A DNA stretch of 64,000 nucleotides, from positions 1-64,000 of the forward strand of contig SUXE01000017.1 of the NCBI GenBank assembly GCA_015061115.1, written 5' to 3'. The DNA comes from Bacteroidales bacterium. GTDB lineage: Bacteria; Bacteroidota; Bacteroidia; Bacteroidales; Paludibacteraceae. Positions 25,413 through 34,880 of this stretch are shown in pieces; within the stretch, counting starts at the first letter, position 1, and the number at the start of each line of letters is the position of its first letter. The translations under genes and the position numbers were made by a program. The notes below the pieces were generated by a model. That model searched no databases and was not told the origin of the DNA. It was given only the letters and a program-made list of their open reading frames with translations.

Positions 25413-27062
25413 TTACTTCTTGCAACCTGGGCACCAAGGCTGTAGCTGTTTGAAGAAGTCGTTACCCTTGTCATCTACCAAGATAAATGCAGGGAAGTTC
25501 TCAACTTCAATCTTCCAGATAGCCTCCATTCCTAGTTCTGGGTACTCTACGCACTCAATGCTCTTGATATTGTTCTGAGCAAGGATAGCAGCAGGTCCAC
25601 CGATTGAACCAAGATAGAATCCGCCATGCTTCTTACATGCGTCTGTGACTGCCTGGCTACGATTACCCTTAGCAAGCATGATCATGCTACCTCCATGATC
25701 CTGGAACTCATCCACGTATGGGTCCATACGACCTGCTGTTGTTGGTCCCATAGATCCACATGGCATTCCTTCTGGAGTCTTGGCTGGACCAGCGTAGTAG
25801 ATAGGATGATCTTTGATGTACTGAGGCAAATCCTCTCCTGCATCAAGTTTAGCTTTTAGCTTAGCGTGTGCGATATCACGACCTACGATGATTGTTCCGT
25901 TCAAAGACAAACGAGTTGCGACTGGATACTTAGAAAGGATCTTGCAAACCTCGCTCATTGGCTGGTTAAGATCGATCTTAACTGCATCGCCCTCACCTGC
26001 ACTTCTCAACGACTCTGGAATCAACTCGTATGGTTTGTCGTCCATCTTCTCGATCCAAATACCGTCCTTGTTGATCTTACACTTGATGTTACGGTCTGCC
26101 GAGCAAGAAACACCAAGACCGATAGGGCAAGATGCTCCGTGGCGTGGAAGACGGATGATACGAACATCATGAGCCATATACTTACCACCGAACTGAGCTC
26201 CAAGACCAATCTTGTGAGCCTCCTCAAGAATCTCCTTCTCTAGCTCTACATCACGGAACGCACGACCTGTCTCATCTCCTGTTGTTGGAAGAGAGTCATA
26301 GTAGTGTGTAGACGCAAGTTTAACTGTAAGCAAGTTTTTCTCTGCGCTTGTTCCACCGATTACAAATGCGATGTGGTATGGAGGACAAGCTGCTGTACCT
26401 AGGCTCTTCATCTTCTCGATCAAGAATGGGATCAAAGTGCCACGGTTCTGGATTCTTGCCTTTGTCTCCTGATATAGATATGTCTTGTTGGCAGAACCAC
26501 CACCCTTAGTCACACAAAGGAACTTATACTCCATTCCCTCTGTAGCCTCTATGTCGATCTGAGCAGGAAGGTTACACTTTGTGTTGACCTCATCAAACAT
26601 ATTAAGTGGAGCGTTCTGAGAATAACGAAGATTCTCCTCTGTGTATGTCTTGTAAACACCCTTAGATAGAGCCTCCTCATCGCAGAAGCCTGTCCAAACC
26701 TGCTGTCCCTTCTCTCCGTGGATAATCGCAGTACCTGTATCCTGACACAAAGGAAGTTTTCCCTTTGCAGCTACCTCTGCATTGCGAAGGAATGTCAAAG
26801 CCACATACTTATCATTCTCTGATGCCTCTGGATCGTTAAGGATCTTAGCGACCTGCTCGTTGTGTGAGCGACGTAGCATGAAAGATACATCACGGAATGC
26901 TGCGTTCGACATTGCTGTCAAAGCCTCTGGAGTGACTTTTAGAATCTGATGTCCCTCAAATTCGCTTACTGAGACTCCCTCTTTTGTAAGCAAGTAGTAT
27001 TCTGTGTCGTCCTTGCCCAACTGGAACATAGGAGCGTACTTAAACTCTGGTGCTTTAGCCAT
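25413..27062 (-). CDS. fumA: Fumarate hydratase, class I (iron-sulfur)
   Basis: 549 residues, the full length of the fused two-domain class I enzyme. It interconverts fumarate and malate. The [4Fe-4S] cluster ligands are by position Cys106 ([10 protein letters not shown]), Cys226 (GTAACPPYH) and Cys320 (IGLGVSC), matching the family pattern. The C-terminal domain has [12 protein letters not shown] and [12 protein letters not shown]. The oxygen-sensitive cluster fits an anaerobe making succinate by the reductive branch. It is the last gene of a leftward run, 108 bp after the glucokinase gene; two GAGACG hairpins sit in that gap, so it may also have its own transcript. The letter (A or B) is not certain. 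Confidence 0.96.
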   Translation of the reverse strand: MAKAPEFKYAPMFQLGKDDTEYYLLTKEGVSVSEFEGHQILKVTPEALTAMSNAAFRDVSFMLRRSHNEQVAKILNDPEASENDKYVALTFLRNAEVAAKGKLPLCQDTGTAIIHGEKGQQVWTGFCDEEALSKGVYKTYTEENLRYSQNAPLNMFDEVNTKCNLPAQIDIEATEGMEYKFLCVTKGGGSANKTYLYQETKARIQNRGTLIPFLIEKMKSLGTAACPPYHIAFVIGGTSAEKNLLTVKLASTHYYDSLPTTGDETGRAFRDVELEKEILEEAHKIGLGAQFGGKYMAHDVRIIRLPRHGASCPIGLGVSCSADRNIKCKINKDGIWIEKMDDKPYELIPESLRSAGEGDAVKIDLNQPMSEVCKILSKYPVATRLSLNGTIIVGRDIAHAKLKAKLDAGEDLPQYIKDHPIYYAGPAKTPEGMPCGSMGPTTAGRMDPYVDEFQDHGGSMIMLAKGNRSQAVTDACKKHGGFYLGSIGGPAAILAQNNIKSIECVEYPELGMEAIWKIEVENFPAFILVDDKGNDFFKQLQPWCPGCKK

Positions 27063-27085
27063 AATTTATTTTAGTTTTTAATGGA

Positions 27086-27107
27086 TAGACGAAATGACTC
27101 CCGTCTA
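27086..27107. repeat. TAGACG hairpin between glucokinase and fumarase genes
   Basis: TAGACG (27086-27091) and CGTCTA (27102-27107). A weak member of the GAGACG hairpin group. Confidence 0.4.
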
Positions 27108-27130
27108 CATATTATAATCTAATTCATTGC

Positions 27131-27154
27131 GGAGACGCTACACACCCCGTCTCC
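27131..27154. repeat. GGAGACG hairpin between glucokinase and fumarase genes
   Basis: GGAGACG (27131-27137) and CGTCTCC (27148-27154) with a C-rich loop. It has no T run on either strand, so it is more likely a repeat or processing site than a terminator. Confidence 0.5.
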
Positions 27155-27170
27155 ACGGATGCTTTATCAA

Positions 27171-28130
27171 TTACCAAGCAAGCGCTGATGCTCCAAGGAT
27201 AGCAGCGTCACCATCCTTAAGCTGAGATGTCAACACCTTGATCTTGCCACGGAATGTTGGCATAAGGTTTGCATCCATTGTTGCCTTCAAATCGTCGATG
27301 AATAGGTCTGCGCTCTTTACAGGGCCACCGAACATCACGATTGCCTCTGGAGAAGAGAACTTAACGAAGTCTGCGAATGCCTCACCAAGGATGACACCTA
27401 CGCTCTTCATAACCTCTTTACCGATTCTGTCTCCCTTACGTGCTGCGTTGCAGACGTCAAGACCAGTGATCTTGTCAAGAGGAATCTCACGAAGAACAGA
27501 AGGTTCGTTTGAAGCCTGAAGAAGCTCCTGAGCGGAACGGATAATTCCAGTAGCTGAAGTATAAGTCTCAAGACATCCCTTCTGTCCACAACCACACTGG
27601 CGACCACCACGGCGAACAATGACATGACCTAGCTCACCTGCGTTACCGTCATGACCGTAAACAAGCTTTCCGTTGCAGACGATACCAGATCCGACACCTG
27701 TACCAAGAGTGATCATGATGAAATCCTTCATGCCTTTTGCTGCTCCATACATCATCTCTCCGATTGTTGCAGCATTAGCATCATTAGTAAGAGTGCAAGG
27801 CACACCGAACTTGTTTGTAAGGATCTTAGCGAACTCGATAGTTCCTTTCCAAGGAAGGTTTGCAGCATTTTCGATATTACCTGTATAGTAGTTTGCGTTA
27901 GGAGCACCTACACCGATACCCTTGATCTTATCAATTCCACCGTTCTCTGCGATAAGCTTAGAAAGAGCAGAATGAAGTTCGTTGATATACGCGTCAAGGT
28001 CAGCACCAAACTGCTGAGTCTTGATTGAACTACTTGCAATCACTTTACCGTTAGCGTCTACAATTCCAAACGCTGTGTTCGTACCACCTACGTCAATACC
28101 TACAACGTAAGGCTTTACCATATCTGTCAT
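27171..28130 (-). CDS. glcK: ROK-family glucokinase
   Basis: 319 residues. It phosphorylates glucose (or a related hexose) with ATP in the cytoplasm. The phosphate-binding motif is GIDVGGTNTAFGIVD (residues 11-25). Catalytic base Asp117 lies in LTNDANAA. The ROK zinc site is GELGHVIVRRGGRQCGCGQKGC, seen here as His169 with Cys179, Cys181 and Cys186. There is no N-terminal DNA-binding domain, so it is an enzyme and not a NagC/Mlc-type repressor. It follows the sugar permease by 47 bp, which supports hexose import and activation as one module. Confidence 0.93.
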   Translation of the reverse strand: MTDMVKPYVVGIDVGGTNTAFGIVDANGKVIASSSIKTQQFGADLDAYINELHSALSKLIAENGGIDKIKGIGVGAPNANYYTGNIENAANLPWKGTIEFAKILTNKFGVPCTLTNDANAATIGEMMYGAAKGMKDFIMITLGTGVGSGIVCNGKLVYGHDGNAGELGHVIVRRGGRQCGCGQKGCLETYTSATGIIRSAQELLQASNEPSVLREIPLDKITGLDVCNAARKGDRIGKEVMKSVGVILGEAFADFVKFSSPEAIVMFGGPVKSADLFIDDLKATMDANLMPTFRGKIKVLTSQLKDGDAAILGASALAW

Positions 28131-28177
28131 AATTATATATGTTTTTTATTTACTTCAATTTTGTAGCAAAGTTAGCA

Positions 28178-29617
28178 CTATTTGCGAATTGTGCAACCCT
28201 TAAATCCATACCACATCAAATAAACATAGCATACGATTGGCAACACGAATGCCATGTGTACTCCAATATTGTCAGCCAACAATCCCTGCAACGGTGGAAC
28301 CACCGCTCCTCCAAGAATCATCATCACCAACAAAGACGAACCTTGAGCCGTATGCTCTTCCAACTCTCGTATCGCCAACGTGAAAACATTAGAGAACATG
28401 ATGGAGTTGAACAATCCGACTGCCAATATGCACCACAATGAAAGCATACCGTCAAACACCAACATTGCAGTCAAAAGAGCTATATTAATAGTCGCAAAAA
28501 TGCCTAAAGTGCGTGACGGAATACTTTTTGCAGAAATGAATGCAAAATAGTTAGCCACCAAGTATCCGACAAATGGAAGGACTTCCTCGATATTGAAATT
28601 TGTGATTGTAAAAATCAAGGCGAAGCCAGCCATCGCCACTGCAGCCATCAAACTGTACTTTTTCACATTTTCCATATTACTCATGGAAAGTGATCCGACA
28701 AATCTTCCGATCATCGCACCTCCCCAATAGAATGCCAAAAATCTTCCTGCTGTAAACTCTTGAATGATGCCTACACACTCCTTCATATAAGTGACAAGGT
28801 TGCTGCCGATTGTCACCTCTCCTCCCACGTAGAAGAATATCGCAAACATACCGAATACCAAATGAGGATATTCTAGAGCACTTTTCTTTGCTTTTGTCAC
28901 TGTGCCTGAAATAGTTGTAGTGACGGAATTGTCTGAGACCAACAATTTTTCATTTCCTTCGTCTTCCTTTTTATTCTGTCTCATATCAGGAATGTCCGAC
29001 AAGAAAATAGTCACTGCCAAGAAAAGAAGGATACAAGCGAGTGCCAAATATGGAATCTGTACTGCCTGTGCTCCACCTCTGTACGGATCTGAATCATTAA
29101 AAAAATTGAATATCACATACGACCCAATTATAGGCGCTATTGTTGTGCCAAGAGAGTTGAATCCCTGTGAAAGGTTTAGTCGGCTCGACGATGTCTCTGG
29201 AGTTCCCAACATCGACACCAGTGGGTTCGCTGAAATCTGTAGGAATGTGAATCCGGTGCCAAGCAAGAACAACGCACACAAGAAGACCGGAAAACTTGGC
29301 TCCATTGAACCTGCCTCCTCAAAAAACATCAGACATGCAGCTGTCGACGTGAGCAATCCCGCTATTATCGCATTCTTATATCCGACCTTATCAATTGGAT
29401 CTCCAATGTGTCTGCTGACTAAAAAATAGATCAGTGAAATCACAAAATACGCTGTGAAAAATGCGAACTGGACCAAGTTGGCCTGAAAATTCGACAACTC
29501 AAACACTGACTTGAAATAAGGAATCAACATATCGTTCAGACAAGTGATGAAGCCCCATATGAAAAACAAACCCGTAAGGATTGTCAACGGATATTTATAT
29601 GTTTTTTCTTCCATCAT
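28178..29617 (-). CDS. Sugar:proton symporter of the FucP/GluP type (MFS)
   Basis: 479 residues with twelve predicted membrane helices and no signal peptide. The N-terminus (YPLTILTGLFFIWGFITCLNDMLIPYFKSVF) is the hallmark of the fucose/glucose-galactose permease branch, followed by GYKNAIIAGLLTSTAACLMFF and ANPLVSMLGTPETSSSRLNLSQGFNSLG. A hydrophilic loop at about 212-246 splits the two halves. It sits 8 bp after the TonB receptor and just before glucokinase. The likely substrate is glucose or galactose; fucose is less likely because no fucose catabolic gene is near. The start could be either of the two first Met codons. Confidence 0.92.
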   Translation of the reverse strand: MMEEKTYKYPLTILTGLFFIWGFITCLNDMLIPYFKSVFELSNFQANLVQFAFFTAYFVISLIYFLVSRHIGDPIDKVGYKNAIIAGLLTSTAACLMFFEEAGSMEPSFPVFLCALFLLGTGFTFLQISANPLVSMLGTPETSSSRLNLSQGFNSLGTTIAPIIGSYVIFNFFNDSDPYRGGAQAVQIPYLALACILLFLAVTIFLSDIPDMRQNKKEDEGNEKLLVSDNSVTTTISGTVTKAKKSALEYPHLVFGMFAIFFYVGGEVTIGSNLVTYMKECVGIIQEFTAGRFLAFYWGGAMIGRFVGSLSMSNMENVKKYSLMAAVAMAGFALIFTITNFNIEEVLPFVGYLVANYFAFISAKSIPSRTLGIFATINIALLTAMLVFDGMLSLWCILAVGLFNSIMFSNVFTLAIRELEEHTAQGSSLLVMMILGGAVVPPLQGLLADNIGVHMAFVLPIVCYVYLMWYGFKGCTIRK

Positions 29618-29625
29618 TATGTAAG

Positions 29626-32031
29626 TTAAAAATCTACTCTAAGTTTCAAATTCAATTGTCGGCCTGTCAGAAAATTAGGCACCGGACATTGCTGTCCATC
29701 TGCTGTCTTTATCCAACTGTAACTGCTCACATTATTTATCGCAAACAGATTCAGGCAATCAAAAGACAATCCTATACCACGCAGTTTGCGTAACACAGGC
29801 TTTTTCATCACCTTGTCTCTACCTTGCACCAAACTGTAAGTGGCTCCTAAATCAGCACGGGTGTATGATCCAGATGTATATTTGTCTCTATCAACATCTC
29901 CTGGCTTTCCATAACGGAATCCGCCTGCAAAATTCAAAGTCAGATTAACTTCCAGCTGATCTATGTTTGGAAATTTGTCTTGGAAAAATAAAGACACATT
30001 ATACACTCGGCTGTTTGGTGAATACATGTAGCCTTTCCCATCTCCATAAATATTATCTCTCGCACGAAGCCAACCCACACTGATCCAAGAGTCGGAACCA
30101 GGGACAAACTCTCCAAAAAGTTTCACATCCGCACCAACCACATAGCCAATGCCGTTATTTTCTCCCTCATAGATGATTTCCACATTGTCAACAGTATATG
30201 GAATCAATCTATCTATGTATTTTCCATAAATTTCATAAGTGAACTTGAACGGACGTTTCCACATTGAAAAATATTTATCCGCGCCAACCACAAGTTGCCA
30301 AGATCGAGGAGACTTTATTTTATCATTGAGTCGCACCTCAACGTCGCCATCTTCATTCTTATAGGAACATCTCAACTCTTTATAGAAAGGAGACTGGAAA
30401 TATCGGCCTATCGCCCAACGGAATCCCCAATTAGAACATTTCTCAGGAAAATAAGCGACTGATGCTCGTGGGCTGACCAACAGTTCTTCATTAAAAGACC
30501 AGTAGTTGAAACGCAAACCTGACGTAAAGATCACACGGCCTTTATCTGTCTCCCCATGCAATGTGTTTTGCACAAACGAAATGAATCTTGTGGATTCCAT
30601 CCTCAGATCGGAATACTGATTTGTGGATATTGGGAAACAATCATTACGCAAGGGCTGCGAATAACCTGAGGAATCTCGCATCTCCCACTCCTCTATTTTG
30701 TCATATACATTCTCCTTCTGCAACGTCAATCCCCATCTCAAAATATTCTTAGTCAGTTTGACTTCGCCCAAATGAGAAAGGCTAACAATATTTGTTTCCA
30801 AACAATTACGGGCATGTTCGATGTAGGCAGCGACACCTTGTGAATAATCAACATTCATAACATTGTCAGGCACAATGCTACTCAAGAAATATTCTCCTCC
30901 AATATCATACGTCACATTTTCCTCAGACTTGTATCCATTGCCAAGCAAAGAGAGTTTGACATTCTTACGTGGTTTGAAATCTAGAGATAGGTTTCCAAAA
31001 CAACTGCGATAATCATCAACCTCTCCTCCATCATAGAAAACCTTAAACTTTTTTGTTTCTGCGATAGAACCGAACTGAGTTTCTCTTGTCTTTGGAATGT
31101 AGTTGTATTTGTTTCTTGCAATATTACCAAGCAAAGAGATTTCCCACTTTGGTGAGATCTCCAATGTAAGATACGTTTGGTAATCAATGAAATCAGTATC
31201 GTAATTACAGATTGAAGAATCCGCATTTTGCTTATTCAAAAGATATGCTGACGATTTGTATCGGAATCCATGCAATTGAGAGAATTTACCCGTTTTGCTT
31301 CCGAGCGACGCAGAGGCTCCCAAAAAACTTCCCGACACACTACCTTCAAACTTACGCTCTGGCTTACGGTAGTGGATATCCAACACAGAACTCATCTTGT
31401 CGCCCACCTCAGCGGCAAAACCACCGGAAGAAAACTCCACACTCTCAACCATGTCAAGGTTGACGAACGACAAGCCTTCCTGCTGCGCACTACGCACCAA
31501 CTGTGGACGGAAAATCTCTATTCCGTTGACATAGACACTATTCTCATCATAACTTCCACCTCGCACAGAATACTGCTGAGACAACTCATTAGTGGAGACG
31601 ACTCCAGCCTGGCTCTTGACCAAACCCTCGACACCTCCTGTGACAGTGGGCACATTGCGCATGTTGCTCACGTCGATAAGAACCACCGAATTGGATTGCT
31701 TGCGTTGGGCAACGACAGACACACTATCAAGAACGATATCATCCTCCTGCAAACGGATTCGCAAATATCCCGATAGTTTTGTGATCTTGAATCTCTCTTC
31801 CGCATACCCAAGCATCGAAACCGACAAAATGGCTGTATCACTCTTCACATCCAAAGAAAAACGGCCATCCTCATCCGTCAACGTACCAACCGTAGTTCCT
31901 AATAACGCTACTGAAGCATCGCTGATAGGAAAATTCTCTTTATCAGTGACACGTCCACCAATAGTCCAAGCCATCGACAGTTGGGCTATCAGCGTCATTA
32001 TGATCGTTATGTAATATTTCATTTTCAACAT
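29626..32031 (-). CDS. TonB-dependent receptor with carboxypeptidase-like N-domain
   Basis: 801 residues. The signal peptide ends near residue 21 (Met4 at 32022 is an alternative start). A CarboxypepD_reg-like domain spans 24-100 (TIGGRVTDKENFPISDASVALLGT, GTLTDEDGRFSLDV). The plug is at about 110-220 (VVAQRKQSNSVVLIDVSNM, YSVRGGSYDENSVYVNGIE, EFSSGGFAAEVGDKMSSVLDI), followed by the barrel to a C-terminal LKLRVDF. It is shorter than SusC proteins and has no SusD partner. Placed between queH and the sugar permease with gaps of 18 and 8 bp, it is probably the outer-membrane step for the sugar handled downstream. Confidence 0.9.
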   Translation of the reverse strand: MLKMKYYITIIMTLIAQLSMAWTIGGRVTDKENFPISDASVALLGTTVGTLTDEDGRFSLDVKSDTAILSVSMLGYAEERFKITKLSGYLRIRLQEDDIVLDSVSVVAQRKQSNSVVLIDVSNMRNVPTVTGGVEGLVKSQAGVVSTNELSQQYSVRGGSYDENSVYVNGIEIFRPQLVRSAQQEGLSFVNLDMVESVEFSSGGFAAEVGDKMSSVLDIHYRKPERKFEGSVSGSFLGASASLGSKTGKFSQLHGFRYKSSAYLLNKQNADSSICNYDTDFIDYQTYLTLEISPKWEISLLGNIARNKYNYIPKTRETQFGSIAETKKFKVFYDGGEVDDYRSCFGNLSLDFKPRKNVKLSLLGNGYKSEENVTYDIGGEYFLSSIVPDNVMNVDYSQGVAAYIEHARNCLETNIVSLSHLGEVKLTKNILRWGLTLQKENVYDKIEEWEMRDSSGYSQPLRNDCFPISTNQYSDLRMESTRFISFVQNTLHGETDKGRVIFTSGLRFNYWSFNEELLVSPRASVAYFPEKCSNWGFRWAIGRYFQSPFYKELRCSYKNEDGDVEVRLNDKIKSPRSWQLVVGADKYFSMWKRPFKFTYEIYGKYIDRLIPYTVDNVEIIYEGENNGIGYVVGADVKLFGEFVPGSDSWISVGWLRARDNIYGDGKGYMYSPNSRVYNVSLFFQDKFPNIDQLEVNLTLNFAGGFRYGKPGDVDRDKYTSGSYTRADLGATYSLVQGRDKVMKKPVLRKLRGIGLSFDCLNLFAINNVSSYSWIKTADGQQCPVPNFLTGRQLNLKLRVDF

Positions 32032-32049
32032 TTGCTACAAATGTAGTAA

Positions 32050-32658
32050 TTATTTTCTTGCAAATGCACATCCGCAATAACTTTGGCGATAAAGAGCCAG
32101 TTCATTGCTGAGTTGCAAACTTCGTTCATATCCCTTCTTTCTTTTGAAGTCGGTAGGCAGATACTCTATACCCTCCTCTTTCGCTATTCCTCGACCCACA
32201 GCACTTATCACATCAGTGTTTTTTTTCGGGCCTATGGTCAGCGTCGTCGCAAAAAACTCACAACCATACAATTTTGCCATCTGGGCAGTTTTCCTCAAAC
32301 GCAGAGTGAAACATAATGTGCATCGTTCTCCCTGCTCCTCATCTTTCTCATGCCCACGCACAAACTGTAAATACTCAGAGTTGTCATAATCGACATCCAC
32401 AAATTTCACATCGGCATAATCCGGATTCTCCTTCACCATTCGTATCAGTTCAGACTTACGTTTCTCATACTCCTGTTGTGGCATAATGTTAGGATTATAG
32501 AAAAGAAGAGTCAATCGAGTAAGCGGATGTATCCTCTCTATACTCGCAGAGGCACATGGTGCGCAACAGACATGAAGCATCACCATCGGCTTTTTCCCGT
32601 CGACTGCATACTTCGACAAAATCTTCATCATCGTATTGTCCGCATTCTCTCGATTCAT
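32050..32658 (-). CDS. queH: Epoxyqueuosine reductase QueH
   Basis: 202 residues. It catalyses the last step of queuosine formation, reducing epoxyqueuosine in tRNAs with GUN anticodons such as the tRNA-Asp at the window's start. QueH (formerly DUF208) is recognised by LHVCCAPC (Cys31, Cys32, Cys35), GERCTLCFTLRL, and the C-terminal ALYRQSYCGC, which supply the iron-sulfur and metal ligands. It is not related to QueG. A promoter box at 32663-32670 lies so close to ATG 32658 that the true start may be one of the tandem Met codons at 32631 or 32628. It is the first gene of the leftward run. Confidence 0.95.
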   Translation of the reverse strand: MNRENADNTMMKILSKYAVDGKKPMVMLHVCCAPCASASIERIHPLTRLTLLFYNPNIMPQQEYEKRKSELIRMVKENPDYADVKFVDVDYDNSEYLQFVRGHEKDEEQGERCTLCFTLRLRKTAQMAKLYGCEFFATTLTIGPKKNTDVISAVGRGIAKEEGIEYLPTDFKRKKGYERSLQLSNELALYRQSYCGCAFARK

Positions 32659-32662
32659 ATTG

Positions 32663-32670
32663 CAAAAATA
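32663..32670 (-). promoter_or_regulatory. -7 box TATTTTTG for the queH run
   Basis: Minus-strand TAnnTTTG, only 5 bp from ATG 32658. It implies a leaderless message or initiation at 32631. Confidence 0.4.
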
Positions 32671-32701
32671 GCAATAATAGATATATGTCTGTAATTTTTT
32701 C

Positions 32702-32709
32702 TATCTTTG
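32702..32709 (+). promoter_or_regulatory. -7 box TATCTTTG for the expansin gene
   Basis: Matches TAnnTTTG, 38 bp before ATG 32748. This supports that start over the upstream open frame. Confidence 0.55.
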
Positions 32710-32747
32710 TTGTCAACAGAATTGCACATACTTTTTACAATATTAAT

Positions 32748-33626
32748 ATGAGAAAAATACTACTTTTCATACTATCGCTTACGACGACATCATTATATGC
32801 CAAGACTTCATGCGACACAACTTGGTTTACTGGAGAGGGCACCCAATATGGCGGAATTGCAGGAACTAACGGAGGCAACTGCGGAATATTTGTCGACGAA
32901 GGGGATTTCTACCATTGCGCCATGAATCACGAGCAGTACGACGGAAGCATGACATGCGGAGCCTGTGTACATGTGATCGGGCCAATCGGTGAGATTGATC
33001 TGAAGATTGTGGACAGATGTCCGGAATGCAAACATGGAGATATTGACCTCAGCACTGATGCATTCACAAAAATAGCCAAACTTGAAGATGGCAGAGTCCC
33101 TATCAAATGGTGTTTCATCCCATGCCGCAAAAGTGGCGGAATCAGAGTGAAATACGAGCCAGGAATGAGTCAATTCTACTTCAAAATGGCTATATACGAC
33201 CATTTATATGCGATAGATATGCTTGAATATCAGAAAAAAGATGGCAGTTGGGAAGAAATCAAACGCACAGACTACAACTATTTTGTGGAGAATGCTGGAA
33301 TAGACGAGGATAAAAGCAAAATCGGTCCGTACACTTTCCGCATCACCGCTTCGACAGGTGAATCCGTCATCATAAAGGATGTTGAATATAAGGAAGGAGA
33401 AGAAGTGGAGACGGGAGTACAGTTTTCACTTACAGAATGTGATGCCAACAATACAGCGGCAAAAAACATTCCTTCACAAAAAGAAGATTTCCTGCCTCCG
33501 TTCCAAATATTTTCTATAGACGGCAAATATATCGGCGAATATGAAACGATGGATGACATTCCGTCTTTATCAAAAACAATAATCATCCGAAGCAAAACAT
33601 CAGGAATCAAATACATCCTGCAATAG
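32748..33626 (+). CDS. Bacterial expansin-like protein
   Basis: 292 residues. The frame is open from 32556, but ATG 32748 gives a clean signal peptide (MRKILLFILSLTTTSLYA) and follows the promoter box. Domain 1 (about 22-127) is a double-psi beta-barrel of the expansin/GH45 type: TTWFTGEGTQYGG, CGACVHVIGP, VDRCPECKHGDIDLS, AFTKIA, IKWCFIPC, with the conserved Asp residues of expansins in VDRCPEC and GDIDLS. Domain 2 (about 130-228) resembles the CBM63 beta-sandwich. The tail 245-292 (FQIFSIDGKYIG, TIIIRSKTSGIKYILQ) looks like a short T9SS sorting domain. Expansins loosen cellulose without hydrolysis, fitting the GH5 and GH10 genes nearby. Confidence 0.88.
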   Translation: MRKILLFILSLTTTSLYAKTSCDTTWFTGEGTQYGGIAGTNGGNCGIFVDEGDFYHCAMNHEQYDGSMTCGACVHVIGPIGEIDLKIVDRCPECKHGDIDLSTDAFTKIAKLEDGRVPIKWCFIPCRKSGGIRVKYEPGMSQFYFKMAIYDHLYAIDMLEYQKKDGSWEEIKRTDYNYFVENAGIDEDKSKIGPYTFRITASTGESVIIKDVEYKEGEEVETGVQFSLTECDANNTAAKNIPSQKEDFLPPFQIFSIDGKYIGEYETMDDIPSLSKTIIIRSKTSGIKYILQ

Positions 33627-33810
33627 TCATTCCTCTCTGACGTAATATATTATATGATAATGATAGGAGGAAGATGCAAGTAATACATCTATTTTATCTT
33701 TGAGTCAAACGACTAGTGATAAAACGCAAAACAGATGACACTCCACACTTCACCGATGTGAGGAGAGTATCATTGTTTGCTAAATAAATAATTATAAAGA
33801 TAAGGTAAGG

Positions 33811-33981
33811 TTATTCCTGATCACTTAACATGGCAACATTATCTGTCACCGATTCTTGATTTTCAGAAGCACTCACATTATTTCCATTCTGAACATTATC
33901 AACATCATCAACATACTGAGTACTTATCAACAACGTAATTAGAGCGACCAAGCAAAAAAGTAATTCTAATATTTTTTTCAT
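33811..33981 (-). CDS. Small exported or membrane peptide, 56 residues
   Basis: The frame opens at 34023, but ATG 33981 gives MKKILELLFCLVALITLLIS, a typical signal or anchor sequence, followed by an acidic, Asn/Ser-rich tail (DDVDNVQNGNNVSASENQES). A promoter box (34021-34028) lies 40 bp upstream. There are no Cys residues beyond the membrane segment. The function is unknown. It lies next to two small lipoprotein genes with similar N-termini, all leftward. The 33627-33810 stretch after the expansin gene shows no clear gene. Confidence 0.5.
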   Translation of the reverse strand: MKKILELLFCLVALITLLISTQYVDDVDNVQNGNNVSASENQESVTDNVAMLSDQE

Positions 33982-34020
33982 AGTTATTAAAGTTATAGTA
34001 TTTATATCATTATCACCGTA

Positions 34021-34028
34021 CAAAAATA
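34021..34028 (-). promoter_or_regulatory. -7 box TATTTTTG for the small peptide gene
   Basis: Minus-strand TAnnTTTG, 40 bp before ATG 33981. Confidence 0.4.
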
Positions 34029-34111
34029 CAAATCACATAAATCCGACCTTTTTTTATATTGTTAAATAAACTTAATACAATTGTTAAATAATTTTAACAC
34101 GATTTTAACAC

Positions 34112-34144
34112 AAAAAAAAGAGACGCTGCAAAAAGCAACGTCTC
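34112..34144 (-). terminator. Terminator of lipoprotein gene 1 (GAGACG type)
   Basis: GAGACG/CGTCTC arms (34120-34125 and 34139-34144) extended by TGC/GCA past one mismatch, followed on the minus strand by eight T. Confidence 0.75.
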
Positions 34145-34172
34145 CATACGTCCATTCTGAACAAAAATTGTA

Positions 34173-34697
34173 TTACTGCTTAGTGAAAGTTGTCTTTCCT
34201 GCACCAGCTTTAATATCAGCATTAGCAGCCTCTGTGCCACTTGCCAAAACAGAGCCAGACTTGCAAATAAACAATACCTTCTCAGGGTTTGCCTTAGCGT
34301 CAGACATAGAAGCAGCAGTAACATAACCGTCAGAAGCTACAATAGCATACGACTTATCTGCGTTTGCACTACCGATAGTGATAGAAGCACCTGAGACTGT
34401 AACTGTAACAGTTGATCCTGTAACGTCAACAATTGACAAAGACGCACCAGAAATGCCAAGTTTAGCATTTGAAATAGAGTAAGAATCTCCAGCTACCGCA
34501 GTGATGGAAGTTGTACCCTCATCAACAGTATTGTCGTTTCCTTGTTGTCCCTCGTTACCGTTGCTGTTGTTATTGTCATTGTTGTTCTGCTCCTGCTTTG
34601 GAGTCTCATCTTCATCCTCATCCTCTCCACAAGAAGCGAAGAATAGAGAAGAAGCGATTACTGACATGGCTACAGCCAAATTAAAAATTTTCTTCAT
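34173..34697 (-). CDS. Surface-type lipoprotein, paralogue 1
   Basis: 174 residues. Lipoprotein signal with lipobox FASC, Cys23. The residues right after Cys are acidic (GEDEDEDE), which fits the Bacteroidetes lipoprotein export signal for the cell surface. A low-complexity linker follows (QEQNNNDNNNSNGNEGQQGND). A compact domain at about 65-174 (AVAGDSYSISNAKLGISGASLSIVDV, SGASITIGS, ANPEKVLFICKSGSVLASGTEAANADI, GAGKTTFTKQ) is shared with the next gene. It shows no known fold or enzyme motif. The function is unknown. Confidence 0.85.
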   Translation of the reverse strand: MKKIFNLAVAMSVIASSLFFASCGEDEDEDETPKQEQNNNDNNNSNGNEGQQGNDNTVDEGTTSITAVAGDSYSISNAKLGISGASLSIVDVTGSTVTVTVSGASITIGSANADKSYAIVASDGYVTAASMSDAKANPEKVLFICKSGSVLASGTEAANADIKAGAGKTTFTKQ

Positions 34698-34727
34698 TTG
34701 TATATTATTAGTTTTTGTTTAACAATG

Positions 34728-34735
34728 CAAACGTA
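34728..34735 (-). promoter_or_regulatory. -7 box TACGTTTG of lipoprotein gene 1
   Basis: Minus-strand TAnnTTTG, 31 bp before the start. Confidence 0.5.
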
Positions 34736-34880
34736 CAATTTAAATAGTCAATACCATAAGAAAAAGACTTAAATATTCTTAAATGAATAGCAAAAGAAAC
34801 TTAATCAAACAGACAGACATGACTAAAAAAACGCAATATCAATGAATTAACTTCTCATAAAAAGAAAAAGATATTCCTTA

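Noticed and set aside
32556-32747. 64-codon N-terminal extension of the expansin gene
   Set aside because: It is antisense to queH, precedes the promoter box at 32702, and would bury the signal peptide.
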